From NCBI GenBank assembly GCA_025361205.1, contig JANYAS010000162.1:1-64000 (forward strand): a stretch of DNA of 64,000 nt, given 5' to 3'. Below, piece after piece: positions 61,458-64,000 of the stretch; the first letter of the stretch is position 1, and each line of letters opens with the position of its first letter. This stretch comes from Holophagaceae bacterium (lineage in GTDB: Bacteria > Acidobacteriota > Holophagae > Holophagales > Holophagaceae). The translations under genes and the position numbers were made by a program. The notes under the pieces are model-generated. The model worked only from the letters and a program-made list of their open reading frames with translations, did no database searches and was not told the origin of the DNA.

Positions 61458-62357
61458 ATGCCCAGCGAGCTCCCCTCCAAGCCCAGCACCAACCTCCACG
61501 AGGTCATCGAGGCCTTGGCGGAAGCGGCCACGGCTCTCACGGAGATGCACCTGGGGCGCCGGGAGTTCCCCTCCCGCACGGCCCTGGCGGCCCTCGTGGA
61601 AGAAATGCGCGCGCTACTCTTTCCAGGCTACTTCGGGGCCTCCGAACTGAAGGCCGAGACCCTCCGCTATCACCTGGGCGCCCGCATGGACCGGGTGCTC
61701 CACGGTCTCGACGACCAGATCCAGCGGGGCCTCATGGCGTCGGATCCCGCCTGTGGCGACTGCGGCAAGCGCTCCCTGGACTTGGCTCGGGGCTTCCTGG
61801 CCCGGCTTCCGGAGGTGCGCCGTCTGCTCGCCACGGATATTCAGGCGGGGTTCGAGGGCGATCCTGCGGCCACCAGCCCCGACGAGGTGCTCTTCTGCTA
61901 CCCCGGCCTGCTGGCCATTACCAGCCAGCGCCTGGCCCACGAACTGCTGAACCTGGGCGTGCCGCTGCTGCCGCGCATGATTACCGAACATGCCCATAGC
62001 CTCACGGGCATCGACATCCACCCCGGCGCCCAGATCGGCGAACGCTTCTTCATCGACCACGGCACGGGCGTGGTCATCGGCGAGACCTGCATCATCGGTC
62101 GCAACGTGCGGATCTACCAGGGCGTGACCCTGGGCGCCAAGAGCTTCCCGTTGGACGCAGAGGGCCATCCCATCAAGGGCGTCCCCCGCCATCCGGTGGT
62201 GGAGGACGACGTGATCATCTACTCCAACGCCACCATCCTGGGTCGCATCACCCTGGGGAAGGGCTCGGCCATCGGCGGCAACGTGTGGCTCACGCGCAGT
62301 GTACCGCCCGGCAGTGTCATCACCCAGGCCAACGAAAAGGACGGGATGCCCTCATGA
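61458..62357 (+). CDS. cysE: Serine O-acetyltransferase
   Basis: The 299-aa enzyme transfers acetyl from acetyl-CoA to serine, the first step of cysteine synthesis. The N-terminal helical domain is longer than in E. coli CysE. The left-handed beta-helix is clear: GIDIHPGAQIGERFFIDHGT, GVVIGETCIIGRNVRIYQGV, TLGAKSF, HPVVEDDVIIYSNATILGRI, GSAIGGNVWLTRSVPPGSVI. The catalytic Asp-His of IDHGTG is present. I start at ATG 61458 (GGAG 6 nt upstream) rather than GTG 61425. It overlaps the next gene by 4 nt. Confidence 0.92.
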   Translation: MPSELPSKPSTNLHEVIEALAEAATALTEMHLGRREFPSRTALAALVEEMRALLFPGYFGASELKAETLRYHLGARMDRVLHGLDDQIQRGLMASDPACGDCGKRSLDLARGFLARLPEVRRLLATDIQAGFEGDPAATSPDEVLFCYPGLLAITSQRLAHELLNLGVPLLPRMITEHAHSLTGIDIHPGAQIGERFFIDHGTGVVIGETCIIGRNVRIYQGVTLGAKSFPLDAEGHPIKGVPRHPVVEDDVIIYSNATILGRITLGKGSAIGGNVWLTRSVPPGSVITQANEKDGMPS

Positions 62358-62755
62358 ACGTGGTCCTGCGCTTTCTGTTCTCCGCCATCGGCCTGCTGGT
62401 GGCCTCGGCCATGGTGCCTGGCCTGGGCCACGGATCCTTCCTGGATCTGATGCTCGTGGCCGTCCTCCTGGGCGCCCTCAACGCCACCGTAGGGGTTTTC
62501 CTCAAGGTCCTCGCCTTCGTGCCCATGGCCTGCTCTTTCGGCTGTTTCAGCCTCGTCATCAACGGCCTGGTCTTCTGGCTGGCGGGCACGCTGTCCCTGA
62601 GGCTGGGGCTGGGTTTCACCGTGAGCGGCTTCTGGGCGGGCGTCTTCGGGGCCCTGGTCACCAGTGTCGTGGCGTCCATTCTCGGCGCGATCTTCATTCC
62701 CCAGGACCGGCAGCGTCCCCAGGACCCGCCGCCCACGATCAAGGTCGTGAACTGA
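62354..62755 (+). CDS. Phage-holin-4-type small membrane protein
   Basis: The 133-aa protein has four hydrophobic segments (VLRFLFSAIGLLVASAMVPG, LMLVAVLLGALNATVGVFLK, CFSLVINGLVFWLAG, GFWAGVFGALVTSVVASILG) as in the PF04020 family. That family is named after a phage holin but is found in many chromosomes without lytic genes. Coupling to cysE by ATGA is noted; a link in function is not evident. Confidence 0.85.
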   Translation: MNVVLRFLFSAIGLLVASAMVPGLGHGSFLDLMLVAVLLGALNATVGVFLKVLAFVPMACSFGCFSLVINGLVFWLAGTLSLRLGLGFTVSGFWAGVFGALVTSVVASILGAIFIPQDRQRPQDPPPTIKVVN

Positions 62756-62785
62756 AGGCTGAGCGCACCGAGGAAGGGGTTGCTT

Positions 62786-63541
62786 CTAGGCGATCTCTGC
62801 GGTGGGTGGTGCTCCGAGAGCAATGAGTCCCCGAACCGCCGCCTCTGCCGCATCCCGCAGCGCCGCCGCATCATGAAAGGAGCTCGGTTCCAAGGGGGCA
62901 CCCATGGTGATCTGGTAGAGACCGCTCTTTGCACGCCAGGTGCCCTTGGGCAGGATCACGGGCCCCCCGTGGATGGCGAAGGGCACCACGGGAACCCCCG
63001 CCTCGTGGGCCAGAATGAACGCTCCCTTCTTGAATGGCAGCAGGCCGCCGTCCCGGCTGCGGGTGCCTTCGGGGAAGGCCACGATGCTCTGCCCCGCCCG
63101 GATGCGGGCCGTGGCTCGCTGGAGGCTCTGGCGCGCCGCATGCCGATCTCCCCGGTCGATGAAGATAAACCCCGCCAGCCAGATCACCCAACCCAGGAAG
63201 GGCACCCGCGCCAGCTCCCGCTTGGCCACGAATACGGGGCGGCAGGGCAGGAGGGCGATCATCATCGGTGGATCAAACAGCGAAGTGTGGTTGCCGATGA
63301 AGACCGCCGGGCAGGTCCCGGCGCGAAGACCGGCTGGCAGCGCCTCCCAGCCCGCCAATTCGCAGCGGACGCCGAAGACCCAGGAATTGCCCCGGAGGTA
63401 GCGCGGGGCCACCAGCCAGAAAGCGCGGGAACCGCCGAGGAAGGGGGCGAGCAGGAAACAAAGGCAGACGGACAGGGCCAAGGCCAAGGCGCCGAGGATC
63501 CAGCCCAGGAGGGGACGGAGGATGGGCCGGGAAGCTACCAC
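62786..63541 (-). CDS. plsC: 1-acyl-sn-glycerol-3-phosphate acyltransferase
   Basis: The 251-aa membrane enzyme has NHTSLFDPPMM (H-x4-D), FIFIDRGDR, FPEGTRSRDGGLLPFKKG and VPVVPFAIHGGPVILPKG, all four PlsC motifs. It has the same length and motif spacing as the 12488-13258 product but is clearly diverged. The start is GTG at 63541, directly after the TAG of the cyclophilin gene, so the two form an operon. Confidence 0.9.
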   Translation of the reverse strand: MVASRPILRPLLGWILGALALALSVCLCFLLAPFLGGSRAFWLVAPRYLRGNSWVFGVRCELAGWEALPAGLRAGTCPAVFIGNHTSLFDPPMMIALLPCRPVFVAKRELARVPFLGWVIWLAGFIFIDRGDRHAARQSLQRATARIRAGQSIVAFPEGTRSRDGGLLPFKKGAFILAHEAGVPVVPFAIHGGPVILPKGTWRAKSGLYQITMGAPLEPSSFHDAAALRDAAEAAVRGLIALGAPPTAEIA

Positions 63542-64000
63542 CTACTGCGGCGGCAGCAGCACGGCGTCCTTGAGACGCACGGGGAACTGGGGGACATCGC
63601 TCGTTCCCCGGCGCCATTCCGTCTTGACCTTGGCGATCTTGTCCACGGCCTCCATGCCGGAGACCACCCGGCCGAACACGCAATAGCCGAAGTTATCGTC
63701 GGTCATGTCCCGATGATCCAGGCGGGGGTTGTCCACCACGTTGATAAAAAACTGGGAGCTGGCGCTGTGCGGCGAGCCGGTGCGGGCCATGGCGAGGGTA
63801 CCCCGCGTGTTCTTCAGACCGGCCTTGAAGGTTTGCGGTGCCTCGTTGAGGATCGCGGCGCGACCCGGCTTCTCCGTGAGATCCTCCAGCAGGCCACCGC
63901 CCTGGATCATGAAACCGTCGATGACGCGATGGAAGATGGTGCCCTTGTAGTGGCCGTCCTGCACGTACTGAAGGAAGTTCGCCACGGTCTTCGGGGCCAG
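63542..64000 (-). CDS. Cyclophilin-type peptidyl-prolyl isomerase (5' end beyond window)
   Basis: The visible 152 residues ([88 protein letters not shown]) are the core of a cyclophilin. The catalytic Arg of [13 protein letters not shown] is present. The frame runs open to the window edge, past the ATG-like start used by the ORF track at 63985, so the N-terminus and any signal peptide lie outside. Confidence 0.93.
   Translation of the reverse strand: MAPKTVANFLQYVQDGHYKGTIFHRVIDGFMIQGGGLLEDLTEKPGRAAILNEAPQTFKAGLKNTRGTLAMARTGSPHSASSQFFINVVDNPRLDHRDMTDDNFGYCVFGRVVSGMEAVDKIAKVKTEWRRGTSDVPQFPVRLKDAVLLPPQ

Overview
The window is high-GC bacterial DNA with a conserved chromosomal gene set (dnaE, recCBD, rsmH, rlmN, dut, cysE, plsC-type acyltransferases). 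It also carries features common in Acidobacteriota: tandem Ser/Thr kinases with TolB-type propellers, a tricorn protease homologue, a secreted M28 peptidase, a DUF2911 protein and a GT4/GH130 pair. My inference is a Gram-negative member of Acidobacteriota, most likely class Holophagae (Geothrix/Holophaga-like). This rests on gene content only; no 16S gene is present. Nearly all the DNA is tightly packed and ordinary. The accessory part is at the left end.

Layout. 1-3.6 kb is a worn integration region: the 3' half of a tRNA-Glu with a terminator, a DUF2786-like gene, a hipBA toxin-antitoxin pair behind a promoter with three evenly spaced palindromes, an ISL3-transposase scrap, a small orphan gene, and an integrase N-terminus joined out of frame to another gene's tail. 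3.6-7.7 kb is an operon of a second DUF2786-like gene (about 90% identical to the first), a SNF2 helicase, and a SWIM zinc-finger protein with a histone-H1-like Lys/Ala/Pro tail. 7.8-13.8 kb holds an exo/endonuclease/phosphatase-fold membrane protein, DUF2911, a P-loop protein with an adjacent polytopic membrane protein and a PlsC-type acyltransferase, and a small orphan gene. 14-22.8 kb is recC-recB-recD with overlapping ends. 22.8-34.4 kb holds an alpha/beta hydrolase, an acyl-CoA ligase, two tandem kinase/propeller receptors divergent from an FHA-GAF-PP2C phosphatase, and an Fe-S protein. 34.4-43.6 kb has a PAP2 remnant, a YncE-like propeller, an HExxH membrane protein, GT4 and GH130, a methyltransferase, a frameshifted membrane protein, trmO-like and rsmH. 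43.6-51.3 kb has two secreted peptidases, dienelactone hydrolase, dut and rlmN. 51.6-56.4 kb is a five-gene operon of an M16 peptidase and two ATPase/permease pairs. 56.5-64 kb has a 7TM orphan, dnaE, cysE, a holin-like protein, an acyltransferase and a partial cyclophilin.

The most unusual signal is non-coding. Six intergenic spacers each hold a 100-290 bp cassette built the same way: 2-4 copies of a short word (7-13 nt) on one side and the same word inverted on the other, so the cassette folds into a long nested hairpin. The words differ between cassettes (CGCGAAA twice, GCCAAGR, ATCCCCG, CACAGAT/GCAAAG, CACCGATGAA). Shared architecture with unrelated sequence suggests a class of element rather than one repeat family.
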